Shown here: piece by piece, positions 1-6,244 of the stretch
Position numbering within the stretch: the stretch's first letter is position 1
Layout of the letters: the number at the start of each line of letters is the position of its first letter
Assembly: GCA_029258695.1 (NCBI GenBank)
Contig: JARIBR010000025.1
Coordinates: 1 to 7,716 of the forward strand
Length of the DNA: 7,716 bases
Origin: Quadrisphaera sp.
GTDB lineage: Bacteria; Actinomycetota; Actinomycetes; Actinomycetales; Quadrisphaeraceae
Direction: 5' to 3'
Position numbers and translations under genes: made by a program
The notes under the pieces: model-generated
What the model was told of the DNA's origin: nothing
The model's database searches: none
Seen by the model: only the letters and a program-made list of their open reading frames with translations

Positions 1-1458
1 GAGGTCCACGTCGAGCTGAGCACCGCGACGAAGATGTTCTCCGGCTCCTCCACCGTCTTCGGCGCCGAGCCGAACACCCAGGTGGACCCGGTGAGCCTCG
101 GCCTGCCCGGCGCGCTGCCCGTGCTGAACGGCAAGGCCGTGGAATCCGCGATCCGCATCGGCCTGGCGCTGAACTGCTCCATCGCCAGCGTCTGCCGGTT
201 CGCCCGCAAGAACTACTTCTACCCGGACATGCCGAAGAACTTCCAGACCAGCCAGCACGACGAGCCGATCGCCTCCGACGGCTACCTCGACGTCGAGGTC
301 CCCGCCTCCGAGGTGGGTCTCGGCGGGGCGTTCACCTACCGGGTGCCCATCGAGCGCGCCCACATGGAGGAGGACACGGGCAAGTCGCTGCACGTCGGCG
401 GGGCGACGGGGCGCATCCACGGCGCCGACCACTCGCTCGTGGACTACAACCGCGCCGGCATCCCGCTCATCGAGATCGTCACGCGGCCCATGACCGGCGT
501 CGGCGCCCGGGCCGGTGAGGTGGCGCGCGCCTACGTCGCGACCCTGCGGGACCTCGTCGCCGGCCTCGGGGTCTCCGACGTGAAGATGGAGCAGGGCTCG
601 ATGCGCTGCGACGTCAACCTCTCCCTGCGAGCCGACCCGGACGCGCCGCTGGGCACCCGCACCGAGACGAAGAACGTCAACTCCCTGCGCTCGGTGGAGC
701 GCGCGGTGCGCTACGAGGCGGGCCGCCACGCCGCGGTGCTCCTCGCCGGCGAGGCAGTCCTCCAGGAGACCCGCCACTGGCACGAGGACACCGGCCTGAC
801 CACCGCGGGTCGGGTGAAGTCCGACGCGGACGACTACCGCTACTTCCCCGAGCCGGACCTCGTGCCCGTCGCCCCCGACCCGGCGTGGGTGGAGCGGCTG
901 CGCGCCGAGCTCCCCGAGGCGCCGGCGGTGCGCCGCGCCCGCCTGCAGCAGGTGTGGGACCTCACCGACAAGGAGCTGCGCGACGTCGTCAACGCCGGGG
1001 CGCTCGACCTCGTGGAGGCCACCGTGGACGCGGGCACCACCCCGGCCGCGGCCCGCAAGTGGTGGACCGGGGAGCTCACCCGTCACGCCGGCGAGAAGGG
1101 CGTGGCGCTCGCCGACGTCGGCGTCGCCCCCGCGCAGGTCGCCGAGCTCCAGGCGCTGGTCGACGTGGGGCAGCTCAACGACAAGCTCGCCCGCCAGGTG
1201 CTCGACGGCGTCGTGGCCGGCGAGGGCTCGCCGACCGACGTCATGACCGACCGCGGGCTCGTGGCCATGAACGACGACGGGCCGCTCCTCGCCGCCGTCG
1301 ACGTGGCGCTGGCCGCCCAGCCGGACGTCGCGGAGAAGATCCGCTCCGGCAAGGTGGCCGCGGCCGGGGCGATCGTCGGCGCGGTGATGAAGGCGACCCG
1401 CGGACAGGCGGACGCGGCGCGGGTGCGCGAGCTGGTCCTCGAGCGGGTCGGGGGCTGA
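1..1458 (+). CDS. gatB: Aspartyl/glutamyl-tRNA amidotransferase subunit B (GatB), 5' end cut by window edge
   Basis: GatB is the subunit of GatCAB that binds misacylated Glu-tRNA(Gln) or Asp-tRNA(Asn), activates the side-chain carboxylate with ATP and accepts ammonia from GatA, in the cytoplasm. The frame is open from base 1, which reads [12 protein letters not shown], a stretch normally about 15-25 residues into the protein, so the ATG at 34 is internal and the true start lies upstream. 485 codons are present against roughly 500 in full-length relatives. Window residues 121-127 carry the conserved HMEEDTG; around 147 the GatB signature [15 protein letters not shown] is intact; MEQGSMRCD starts at 196 and [10 protein letters not shown] at 278. 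From about 293 to the end lies the helical GatB/YqeY tail domain that grips tRNA. Stop is TGA at 1456-1458. gatC and gatA usually precede it in actinomycetes but fall outside the window. I see nothing broken. Identification is secure. Confidence 0.97.
   Translation, partial: EVHVELSTATKMFSGSSTVFGAEPNTQVDPVSLGLPGALPVLNGKAVESAIRIGLALNCSIASVCRFARKNYFYPDMPKNFQTSQHDEPIASDGYLDVEVPASEVGLGGAFTYRVPIERAHMEEDTGKSLHVGGATGRIHGADHSLVDYNRAGIPLIEIVTRPMTGVGARAGEVARAYVATLRDLVAGLGVSDVKMEQGSMRCDVNLSLRADPDAPLGTRTETKNVNSLRSVERAVRYEAGRHAAVLLAGEAVLQETRHWHEDTGLTTAGRVKSDADDYRYFPEPDLVPVAPDPAWVERLRAELPEAPAVRRARLQQVWDLTDKELRDVVNAGALDLVEATVDAGTTPAAARKWWTGELTRHAGEKGVALADVGVAPAQVAELQALVDVGQLNDKLARQVLDGVVAGEGSPTDVMTDRGLVAMNDDGPLLAAVDVALAAQPDVAEKIRSGKVAAAGAIVGAVMKATRGQADAARVRELVLERVGG
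1450..1454 (+). promoter_or_regulatory. Shine-Dalgarno site of the histidine phosphatase gene, inside the gatB end
   Basis: A GGGGG run in the last codons of gatB lies 7 bases before the GTG at 1462. The placement supports that start and suggests that translation of the two genes is coupled. Inference from spacing and sequence only. Confidence 0.5.
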
Positions 1459-1461
1459 GCC

Positions 1462-2181
1462 GTGCGCATCCATCTCATCCGCCACGGGCAGACGCCGTCC
1501 AACGTCCTGCACGCCCTCGACACCGCGGTGCCGGGGCCGGGGCTGACCGACCTGGGCCGGCGCCAGGCGGAGGCGATCCCCGCCGCGCTGGCGAGCGCCG
1601 ACGTCGAGGCGGTGTGGGCGTCGACGATGACCCGCACCCAGGAGACCGCGGCGCCGCTGGCCCGCAGCCTCGGCGCGGACGTCCGCGTCGTCGAAGGACT
1701 CCAGGAGGTCGACGCCGGGGACTACGAGATGCGCTCGGACCGCGAGGCCGTCCTCGGGTACATGGGGCCGATCATGGCGTGGGCGAGCGGCGACCTGGGC
1801 CCGGAGGTCTCCGGCGGCCGCAGCGGCGCGGAGACGTTCGCCGGCTACGACGACGCGATCGCGCAGGTGGCGGCGTCCGGGGCGAGCGTCGCCGCGGTCT
1901 TCTCCCACGGCGCCGCCATCCGTATGTGGGCGGCCGCCCGCGTGGAGGGCGTGAGCGTGGAGCTGGCCCAGGAGAGCTGGCTGGACAACACCGGGGCCAT
2001 CACGTTCGACGCGGTGCCCGAGGGCGAGACACCCGACAGCGGCCGGCGCTGGACGCTCGTGGACTGGCGCTCCGAGCCGCTCGGGGGTCGGGAGCTGTCC
2101 GCGCTGCCCGGCGGAGGCGCTGCGGACGAGGGCCCGACCGGTGAGCCGCTGTCGGAGTGGCTCTCAGACGACGAGCAGTGA
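1462..2181 (+). CDS. Histidine phosphatase family protein (phosphoglycerate-mutase-like)
   Basis: 239 residues, in the branch-1 histidine phosphatase superfamily, whose members transfer phosphate to an active-site histidine; substrates range from sugar phosphates to cofactor intermediates and cannot be read from sequence. The N-terminal RHG motif is at residues 7-9 (catalytic His8). A second phosphate-pocket arginine is Arg58 in STMTRTQETA, the likely proton donor is Glu82 in GLQEVDAGDYE, and the second catalytic histidine is His149 in FSHGAAIRMW. The core is therefore complete. The last 40 or so residues form a polar Gly/Pro/acidic tail after WTLVDWRSEP that is probably disordered. The GTG start sits 3 bases after the gatB stop with a GGGGG ribosome-binding run 7 bases before it, so the gene is probably read on the gat transcript. 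Its final 18 bases overlap the end of the convergent Uma2 gene. The family is sure; the substrate is unknown. Confidence 0.9.
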   Translation: MRIHLIRHGQTPSNVLHALDTAVPGPGLTDLGRRQAEAIPAALASADVEAVWASTMTRTQETAAPLARSLGADVRVVEGLQEVDAGDYEMRSDREAVLGYMGPIMAWASGDLGPEVSGGRSGAETFAGYDDAIAQVAASGASVAAVFSHGAAIRMWAAARVEGVSVELAQESWLDNTGAITFDAVPEGETPDSGRRWTLVDWRSEPLGGRELSALPGGGAADEGPTGEPLSEWLSDDEQ

Positions 2182-2724
2182 CGCCAGGTCGACGACGATG
2201 CCCTCGCCGACCGGCACGGTGAGCGGGGTGCTCCACGGCTGGCGCCGCACCAGGCGGTAGCCGGTGGGGCCCGGCTCGATGTGGACCACGACCTCGCGGG
2301 CGGGCACGTCGACCACCCAGTATTCGCCGACGCCGGCCGCGGCGTAGATCGCCGGCTTGACCCGCAGGTCCATCACCTGGCTGGTGACGGCGACCTCGAT
2401 GACGAGCGCGGCGGTGGTGGGGTGGCCGGTCGCGGGGAGCTCCGTGAGTGCGAGGTCGGGCTCGGGCTCCGAGGTATCCGACGTGGCCAGCGGCAGCTGC
2501 ACCCCGAGGAGCCATGGATCCGGTACCTCTCGGCCCAGCTTCCGGGTCAAGCGCCTGACAGCGCCAGCGTGCTCCCCACCCTGCGGTGTCATCGCGACGA
2601 TGTCTCCGTCGATCAGCTCGACGTGCTCGCCCTCGAGCAGCCCGGTGTCGACCAGCGCGTCGTACTGCTCGCGCGTCATGCCACGCCAGGGCTCCGGCGG
2701 TGCGGCGAACGCCTGCTGCGTCAT
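2164..2724 (-). CDS. Uma2 family protein (DUF820, PD-(D/E)XK nuclease fold)
   Basis: 186 residues from the ATG at 2724. Uma2/DUF820 proteins have a restriction-endonuclease-like fold and are often annotated as endonucleases, but their biological role is poorly known; many genomes carry several copies. Visible family features in order are ELIDGDIVAMTP with the downstream histidine (residues 36-52), EPDLAL with Asp90, LVIEVAVTS with Glu110, a following Asp119 and Lys123 in the helix DLRVKPAIY, and the hallmark GVGEYWVVDV (131-140). The putative metal-binding Asp/Glu/Lys set is thus kept. An in-frame ATG 36 bases further upstream (2760) gives a 198-residue version, but the added MPRRTTPLYPGA looks unlike a family N-terminus and a -10-like hexamer sits just before the 2724 ATG. 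No toxin, antitoxin or methylase partner lies beside it. The stop overlaps the phosphatase gene by 18 bases. The family is confident; activity is unproven. Confidence 0.88.
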   Translation of the reverse strand: MTQQAFAAPPEPWRGMTREQYDALVDTGLLEGEHVELIDGDIVAMTPQGGEHAGAVRRLTRKLGREVPDPWLLGVQLPLATSDTSEPEPDLALTELPATGHPTTAALVIEVAVTSQVMDLRVKPAIYAAAGVGEYWVVDVPAREVVVHIEPGPTGYRLVRRQPWSTPLTVPVGEGIVVDLASLLVV

Positions 2725-2730
2725 GGCACC

Positions 2731-2736
2731 AGGGTA
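2731..2736 (-). promoter_or_regulatory. Candidate -10 box of a leaderless Uma2 promoter
   Basis: On the minus strand TACCCT lies 6 bases before the ATG at 2724, the spacing expected when transcription starts at or next to the initiation codon. No purine-rich ribosome-binding run is present there. The hexamer fits the TAnnnT pattern common for leaderless genes of actinomycetes. I see no good -35 box 16-18 bases upstream. Inference. Confidence 0.4.
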
Positions 2737-2744
2737 GAGCGGCG

Positions 2745-2762
2745 TGGTGCGACGTGGCACCA
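2745..2762. repeat. Inverted repeat between the Uma2 and MFS genes (possible operator)
   Basis: TGGTGC (2745-2750) and GCACCA (2757-2762) form perfect 6-base arms around a 6-base spacer. The element lies 21 bases upstream of the Uma2 start codon, next to the candidate -10 box. The decamer TGGCACCAGG also occurs twice on the plus strand (2724-2733 and 2755-2764), so the arm is repeated at the start codon. This could be a regulator site for Uma2 or a weak structure after the MFS gene; in DNA this GC-rich it could also be chance. Confidence 0.3.
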
Positions 2763-2788
2763 GGAGCAGGCTGCTCGACGCCGGACGC

Positions 2789-4117
2789 TCACACGACCGC
2801 CTTCACCCGCCGCGGCATCGCCAGGGTCGCGACCAGTCCCACGGCGCTCACCCCGGCGGTCACCGCGAACGCGGCCTGGAAGGAGACCGCGTCGGTCAGC
2901 GCGCCGGCCACGAGCGGCCCGACGATGGCGCCGAGGTCCGAGGACATCTGGAACACCGCGACCACCCTGCCGCTCTTCTCCGGCGCGACGTCGCCCACCA
3001 CCGAGGCCGGCGCGGAGGCGAGCAGCGAGGCCGCCAGCCCGTAGAGCGCCATCGACACGAGGAAGACCACCGTGGTGGCGGGCAGGACGAGGAGCACCAG
3101 CGCGCCCGTGCCGATCGAGGCGCCGAGGAGCATCGAGGGCCGGCGCCCCCAGGTGTCGCTCAGCCGTCCGGCGCGCAGCAGGCCCAGCGCCTGGGCGGCG
3201 GACCCGGCCAGGAGCCCGGCGCCGGCCCACGCGGCGCCCCGCCCCAGGTCCTCCACCACGTACAGCGGCACGAGGGAGTTGCGGACCCCGAACAGCATCC
3301 AGCCCACGCCGAGGTTGACCACGAGCGCCGCCAGGTACGCCCGCGAGCGCAGGGCCGCGCGCAGGGGACTGGGGGCGTCGGTGCGCGGGGCGTCGGCGGC
3401 TGCCTCCGTGGGGGCGTCGGCGGCTGCGGCGACGGGCGGGCCGCCGCCGGGCGCCGCAGCGGACTCCCGGCCGTCGTCACTGGCCTCCCTGTCCTGCGCG
3501 CCCTCGTCCGGGGCGCCGTCCAGGCGTGCCTCGCGCAGCATCACCACGGCCACCACGGCGGCGACCACGAGCGTGCCGGCGTACACCCCGAACGGCAGGC
3601 GGGGGGAGAGCGCGGTGAGGAAGCCCCCGATCGCCGGACCGGCGATGCCGCCCATGATGAAACCGCCCTGATAGGTGGCGGCGGCCCGGCCGCGCGCGTC
3701 CGGCGGGGCCACCCGCAGCAGCAGCGACAGCGCGGCGATGGTGAACATCGCGCTGCCGATCCCCCCGCCGGCGCGCAGCGCGAGGAACAGGGGGTAGGTG
3801 CCCGCGAGGCCCGCCGCGCCCGTGGTCACCGCCACGATGAGCAGCCCCGCGGTGAGCACCAGACGCTCGCCGAACCTCTCGACCAGCGCGCCGCCGCCGA
3901 AGGCGGAGACGAAGCGGAAGAGCGCGAAGGCGCTGACCGCCACCCCGATCGCCGTGGTCCCCACGCCGTAGTCGCGAGCGAACAGGGGGATCGCGGGGGC
4001 GACGATGCCGAAACCGAGCGCCACGACGAAGGCGATGACGGCGAGCACCCACACCTCGCGGGGGAGGACCACCTTCTGCTGCTGGTCGGTGGAGGGCACG
4101 GGCGACGATGCTGTCAC
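2789..4117 (-). CDS. MFS transporter, probable drug:H+ antiporter type (DHA1-like)
   Basis: 442 residues with about 12 hydrophobic helices in two bundles, placed in the cytoplasmic membrane. Motif A of the major facilitator superfamily appears after helix 2 (GGGALVERFGER, residues 74-85) and, in better form, after helix 8 (GRLSDTWGRR, 317-326). Helix 5 has GGIAGPAIGG (156-165), matching the GP-x2-GG part of motif C that marks proton-coupled drug exporters; the first motif-C glycine is replaced by Ala147. Export of a small hydrophobic compound is therefore likely, but the substrate is unknown. The central loop (about 199-252) is long, Ala/Asp/Pro-rich and internally repeated. The GTG at 4117 follows a cytosolic tail MTASSPVPSTDQQQK; I see no strong ribosome-binding run before it, so the start is less certain. 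It diverges from the patatin gene and is followed by Uma2 after 64 bases. Confidence 0.93.
   Translation of the reverse strand: MTASSPVPSTDQQQKVVLPREVWVLAVIAFVVALGFGIVAPAIPLFARDYGVGTTAIGVAVSAFALFRFVSAFGGGALVERFGERLVLTAGLLIVAVTTGAAGLAGTYPLFLALRAGGGIGSAMFTIAALSLLLRVAPPDARGRAAATYQGGFIMGGIAGPAIGGFLTALSPRLPFGVYAGTLVVAAVVAVVMLREARLDGAPDEGAQDREASDDGRESAAAPGGGPPVAAAADAPTEAAADAPRTDAPSPLRAALRSRAYLAALVVNLGVGWMLFGVRNSLVPLYVVEDLGRGAAWAGAGLLAGSAAQALGLLRAGRLSDTWGRRPSMLLGASIGTGALVLLVLPATTVVFLVSMALYGLAASLLASAPASVVGDVAPEKSGRVVAVFQMSSDLGAIVGPLVAGALTDAVSFQAAFAVTAGVSAVGLVATLAMPRRVKAVV
3372..3427. repeat. Direct repeats in the MFS central-loop coding region
   Basis: The 17-base unit GGGGCGTCGGCGGCTGC occurs at 3387-3403 and 3411-3427, offset by 24 bases (8 codons), and its first 10 bases also occur at 3372-3381. 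On the coding strand this yields the repeated peptide AADAP within residues about 231-248. The period is a multiple of three, so copy-number change would lengthen or shorten the loop without a frameshift. Confidence 0.75.
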
Positions 4118-4162
4118 GCGGTGCCCGTGCCGGCGCGGCGCAGCGCGGCTACCCTCCGCGGC
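4118..4162. promoter_or_regulatory. Divergent intergenic region between the MFS and patatin genes
   Basis: Only 45 bases separate the two GTG start codons, so both promoters must lie here or run into the opposite gene. On the plus strand TACCCT (4150-4155) fits a -10 box for the patatin gene. For the MFS gene I see no clear -10 or ribosome-binding site on the minus strand. A short inverted repeat, CGCGG (4144-4148) and CCGCG (4156-4160), brackets the plus-strand -10 hexamer. Confidence 0.45.
4150..4155 (+). promoter_or_regulatory. Candidate -10 box of a leaderless patatin promoter
   Basis: TACCCT lies 7 bases before the GTG at 4163, with no ribosome-binding run between, as expected for a leaderless transcript. 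The same hexamer precedes the Uma2 start codon at 6 bases. No -35 box is recognisable. Inference. Confidence 0.4.
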
Positions 4163-5155
4163 GTGGCGCAGCGTGCGGACCTGGTCCTCGAGGGCGGCGG
4201 CGTGCGGGGCCTCGCCCTGGTCGGCGCCGTGGCCGGTCTCGCAGAGGCCGGCTACGAGGTGGCGAGGGTCGCCGGCACGTCGGCCGGGGCGGTCGTCGCC
4301 GCCGTGGTGGCCGCTCTGGGCCGCGCCGGGGAGCCGCTGGGACGCCTCGCCGACGTCGCCCTGACCCTGGACGTCTCCCGCGTGCCCGAGCGCGGCCCGG
4401 TCGGTCGGGCGCTCGGTCCGCTGGGGGTCCTCGCCGACGCCGCGAACGTCCTGCGCCGTGACGGCGCCCGGGACGCGCGCTACCTGCGCTCGTGGTTGAG
4501 CGGTGTGCTGGGTGACCTGGGGGTCGTCACCTTCGGCGATCTCGAGCTGCGGGGGGCCGACGCGGAGGGCCTGCCACCGGGCAGGCGGTGGTCGCTGCTA
4601 TTGACCGCCTCCGACGTCTCGCGCCGGCGCACCGCCGTCTTCCCCGAGGACTACCCCCGCTACGGGCTCGACCCCGCGGAGCAGCCGGTCGTGGACGCCG
4701 TCCTCGCCTCCGGGGCCATCCCCGGGCTGTTCGTCCCCGGCCACCTCCAGCTGCCCACCGGCGAGGTCGCGACCCTGCTCGACGGTGGCCTGCTGGTGAA
4801 CTACCCGATCGAGGTCTTCGACCGGCGCGACGGCGCCCCGCCCCGGTGGCCGACCTTCGGGGTGGTCCTCGCGGGGGAGGACGACGCGCCACGGACCCGG
4901 CGCGTCCGCGGGCCCCTCACCGTGGCGCGCGCGAGCGTCTCGACCGTGCTCCAGGCCCCGGTGACCGCGCTGGTCGAGGACCCGGCCGTCCTCGCCCGCA
5001 CCATCACCGTGCCCGTCGGTGAGGTGGCCTTCTCCGACTTCGGCCTCGACGCCGCGGCGCAGCGCCGGCTGCTCGTCGCCGGGCGGGAGGCGGCCGCGGT
5101 CTTCCTGGACACATGGGATCCCGATGGCCACCGGCGGGCCCGCTCCCGCGGCTGA
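4163..5155 (+). CDS. Patatin-like phospholipase family protein
   Basis: 330 residues; a Ser-Asp dyad lipid acyl hydrolase of the patatin fold (RssA-like bacterial group), expected to hydrolyse acyl esters of phospholipids or related lipids. The fold begins immediately: the oxyanion-hole loop GGGVRG is at residues 11-16, the nucleophile elbow GTSAG at 38-42 (Ser40) and the catalytic aspartate at Asp207 in LLDGGLLVNYP. The family element SGAIPGLFVP begins at residue 183. All catalytic parts are kept. No signal peptide or membrane segment is seen, so the protein is probably cytoplasmic. The GTG at 4163 is chosen because the frame is open far upstream only as antisense of the MFS gene, the hydrolase fold starts right after this codon, and a -10-like hexamer sits 7 bases before it. 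The dehydrogenase gene begins 16 bases after the stop, suggesting an operon. The lipid substrate is unknown. Confidence 0.92.
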   Translation: MAQRADLVLEGGGVRGLALVGAVAGLAEAGYEVARVAGTSAGAVVAAVVAALGRAGEPLGRLADVALTLDVSRVPERGPVGRALGPLGVLADAANVLRRDGARDARYLRSWLSGVLGDLGVVTFGDLELRGADAEGLPPGRRWSLLLTASDVSRRRTAVFPEDYPRYGLDPAEQPVVDAVLASGAIPGLFVPGHLQLPTGEVATLLDGGLLVNYPIEVFDRRDGAPPRWPTFGVVLAGEDDAPRTRRVRGPLTVARASVSTVLQAPVTALVEDPAVLARTITVPVGEVAFSDFGLDAAAQRRLLVAGREAAAVFLDTWDPDGHRRARSRG

Positions 5156-5171
5156 CGGCACGATGGGCGTC

Positions 5172-6191
5172 ATGGCCCAGACCACGAGCACCCCGAGAGA
5201 CATCCCGAGAGACATCCCGAGAGACCAGGACCCCACCGCGAGCGCGCGGGCCGACGAGCCGGCGATCGTCACCGTCGCGGACCAGGGCTTCCTCGACGAG
5301 CTGGAGCCGCCGGACGGCGTCGAGCTGCGCTACTGGGGCGTCGACGTCCCCGCCCGTGAGGTGCTCGGTGACGACGCCGGGCGCGTGCGGGCGGTGGTGC
5401 TGCCCTACGGCTCGGGCCGGCTGGGCCTCGAGCACCTCTCCGACCTCCCGGCGCTGGACCTCGTGCAGTCCCTGTCCGCCGGGGTCGACCCCGTGGTCGG
5501 CAGGCTCCCCGACGGGATCCGCCTCGCCAACGGCGCGGGCGTCCACGACGCCTCGACCGCGGAGCTGGCCATCGGCCTCGTCCTGTCCTCGCTGCGCGGG
5601 CTGGACGAGGCGGTGCGCGACCAGGACCAGGCCCGCTGGCACCCCGTCAGCCGCACGTCGCTGGCCGACTCGCGGGTGCTGCTCCTCGGCGTCGGCGGAA
5701 TCGGCTCGGCGATCGCCCGCCGCCTGCGCCCCTTCGAGGTGGAGATCATCCGCGTGGGCCGCAGCTCGCGGGGCGACGACCAGGGGCTCGTGCACGCCCA
5801 GGACGAGCTGCCGGCCCTGCTGCCCCACGCCGACGTGGTGATCGTCAGCCTGCCGTTGACCGACTCGACGCGCGGCATCGTCGACGCCGACTTCCTCGCC
5901 GCCATGCGGGGGCAGTCGCTGCTCGTCAACGTCGGCCGCGGCCCGCTGGTGGACACCGGCGCGCTGGCCGCCGAGCTGCGGACCGGTCGGCTGCACGCAG
6001 CCCTCGACGTCACCGACCCCGAGCCGCTGCCGCAGGACCACCCTCTGTGGGGGCTGCCGGGCATCATCATCACCCCCCACATCGGCGGAGGTTCCTCCGC
6101 GTACCGGGCGCGCGCCCTGGCGCTCATCCGCGCCCAGCTGCGTCGCGTGGCCCGTGGCGCCGACCCGGTGAACGAGGTGTCGCCCGTCTGA
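5172..6191 (+). CDS. D-isomer-specific 2-hydroxyacid dehydrogenase (NAD(P)-dependent)
   Basis: 339 residues from the ATG at 5172; an in-frame ATG at 5163 adds three residues (MGV). The family interconverts 2-keto acids and D-2-hydroxy acids (phosphoglycerate, glyoxylate, hydroxypyruvate and others). The Rossmann motif GVGGIG is at residues 173-178, and the catalytic set is in register: Arg256 in NVGRGPLVD, Glu284 in DPEPLP and His303 in ITPHIGGG. Length suits a single-domain-pair enzyme without the ACT domain of long SerA proteins, so assignment as serA is not supported. Residues 1-30 are a polar tail with three PRD repeats encoded by a 12-base tandem repeat; the enzyme fold begins near EPAIVTV. 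No ATG, GTG or TTG is in frame between 5175 and the fold, so the tail is probably genuine. CACGAT 7 bases before the ATG could be a weak -10, but read-through from the patatin gene is simpler. Substrate unknown. Confidence 0.92.
   Translation: MAQTTSTPRDIPRDIPRDQDPTASARADEPAIVTVADQGFLDELEPPDGVELRYWGVDVPAREVLGDDAGRVRAVVLPYGSGRLGLEHLSDLPALDLVQSLSAGVDPVVGRLPDGIRLANGAGVHDASTAELAIGLVLSSLRGLDEAVRDQDQARWHPVSRTSLADSRVLLLGVGGIGSAIARRLRPFEVEIIRVGRSSRGDDQGLVHAQDELPALLPHADVVIVSLPLTDSTRGIVDADFLAAMRGQSLLVNVGRGPLVDTGALAAELRTGRLHAALDVTDPEPLPQDHPLWGLPGIIITPHIGGGSSAYRARALALIRAQLRRVARGADPVNEVSPV
5192..5225 (+). repeat. 12-base tandem repeat (unit CCCGAGAGACAT), about 2.8 copies
   Basis: Perfect copies begin at 5192, 5204 and 5216, the third running for 10 bases. 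The unit equals four codons, so each copy adds PRDI to the N-terminal tail of the dehydrogenase without changing frame. It also brings in an AGA arginine codon per copy (codons 9, 13 and 17) and is markedly less GC-rich than its surroundings. Confidence 0.9.
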
Positions 6192-6244
6192 GGCGCTCGT
6201 GCCCGACGGTCAAGGTGGTGCCACGCCGCGCCGATGGGGACGGC
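6192..6244 (+). promoter_or_regulatory. Intergenic region upstream of the GGDEF gene, with Shine-Dalgarno GGGGA
   Basis: These 53 bases hold GGGGA at 6236-6240, four bases before the ATG at 6245, a plausible ribosome-binding site. GTGGTGCCAC at 6215-6224 is a small imperfect palindrome and begins a 17-base element resembling one upstream of Uma2. There is no TAnnnT hexamer at leaderless spacing and no strong hairpin with a U tract, so it is unclear whether the gene has its own promoter or is read through from the dehydrogenase. Confidence 0.4.

Noticed and set aside
34..36. The ATG at 34 as the start of gatB.
   Set aside because: The frame is open to base 1 and the preceding codons [11 protein letters not shown] match the conserved GatB N-terminal region, so the gene is cut by the window edge.
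885..2144. A 419-codon plus-strand frame across the gatB end and the phosphatase gene.
   Set aside because: It is an out-of-frame shadow, dominated by Arg, Gly and Ala, overlapping two well-supported genes.
2164..4117. Uma2 with the neighbouring transporter as a defence or toxin-antitoxin module.
   Set aside because: No methylase, helicase, antitoxin or other defence gene is adjacent. Uma2 genes are common as single copies and the transporter looks like an ordinary exporter.
2744..4162. A plus-strand open frame continuous with the patatin gene that would add about 470 residues to its N-terminus.
   Set aside because: The extension is antisense to the MFS gene and low in complexity (Arg, Gly, His, Glu). 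The patatin fold begins immediately after the GTG at 4163.
5019..5171. An upstream start for the dehydrogenase, giving 390 residues.
   Set aside because: It would overlap the catalytic-domain end of the patatin gene by over 130 bases, and the added residues resemble no dehydrogenase. ATG at 5172 (or 5163) lies just after the patatin stop.
6192..6244. A rho-independent terminator after the dehydrogenase, using GGCGC (6192-6196) and GCGCC (6228-6232).
   Set aside because: The arms are five bases with a loop over 30 bases and no following T run, so it is no better than chance at this GC content.
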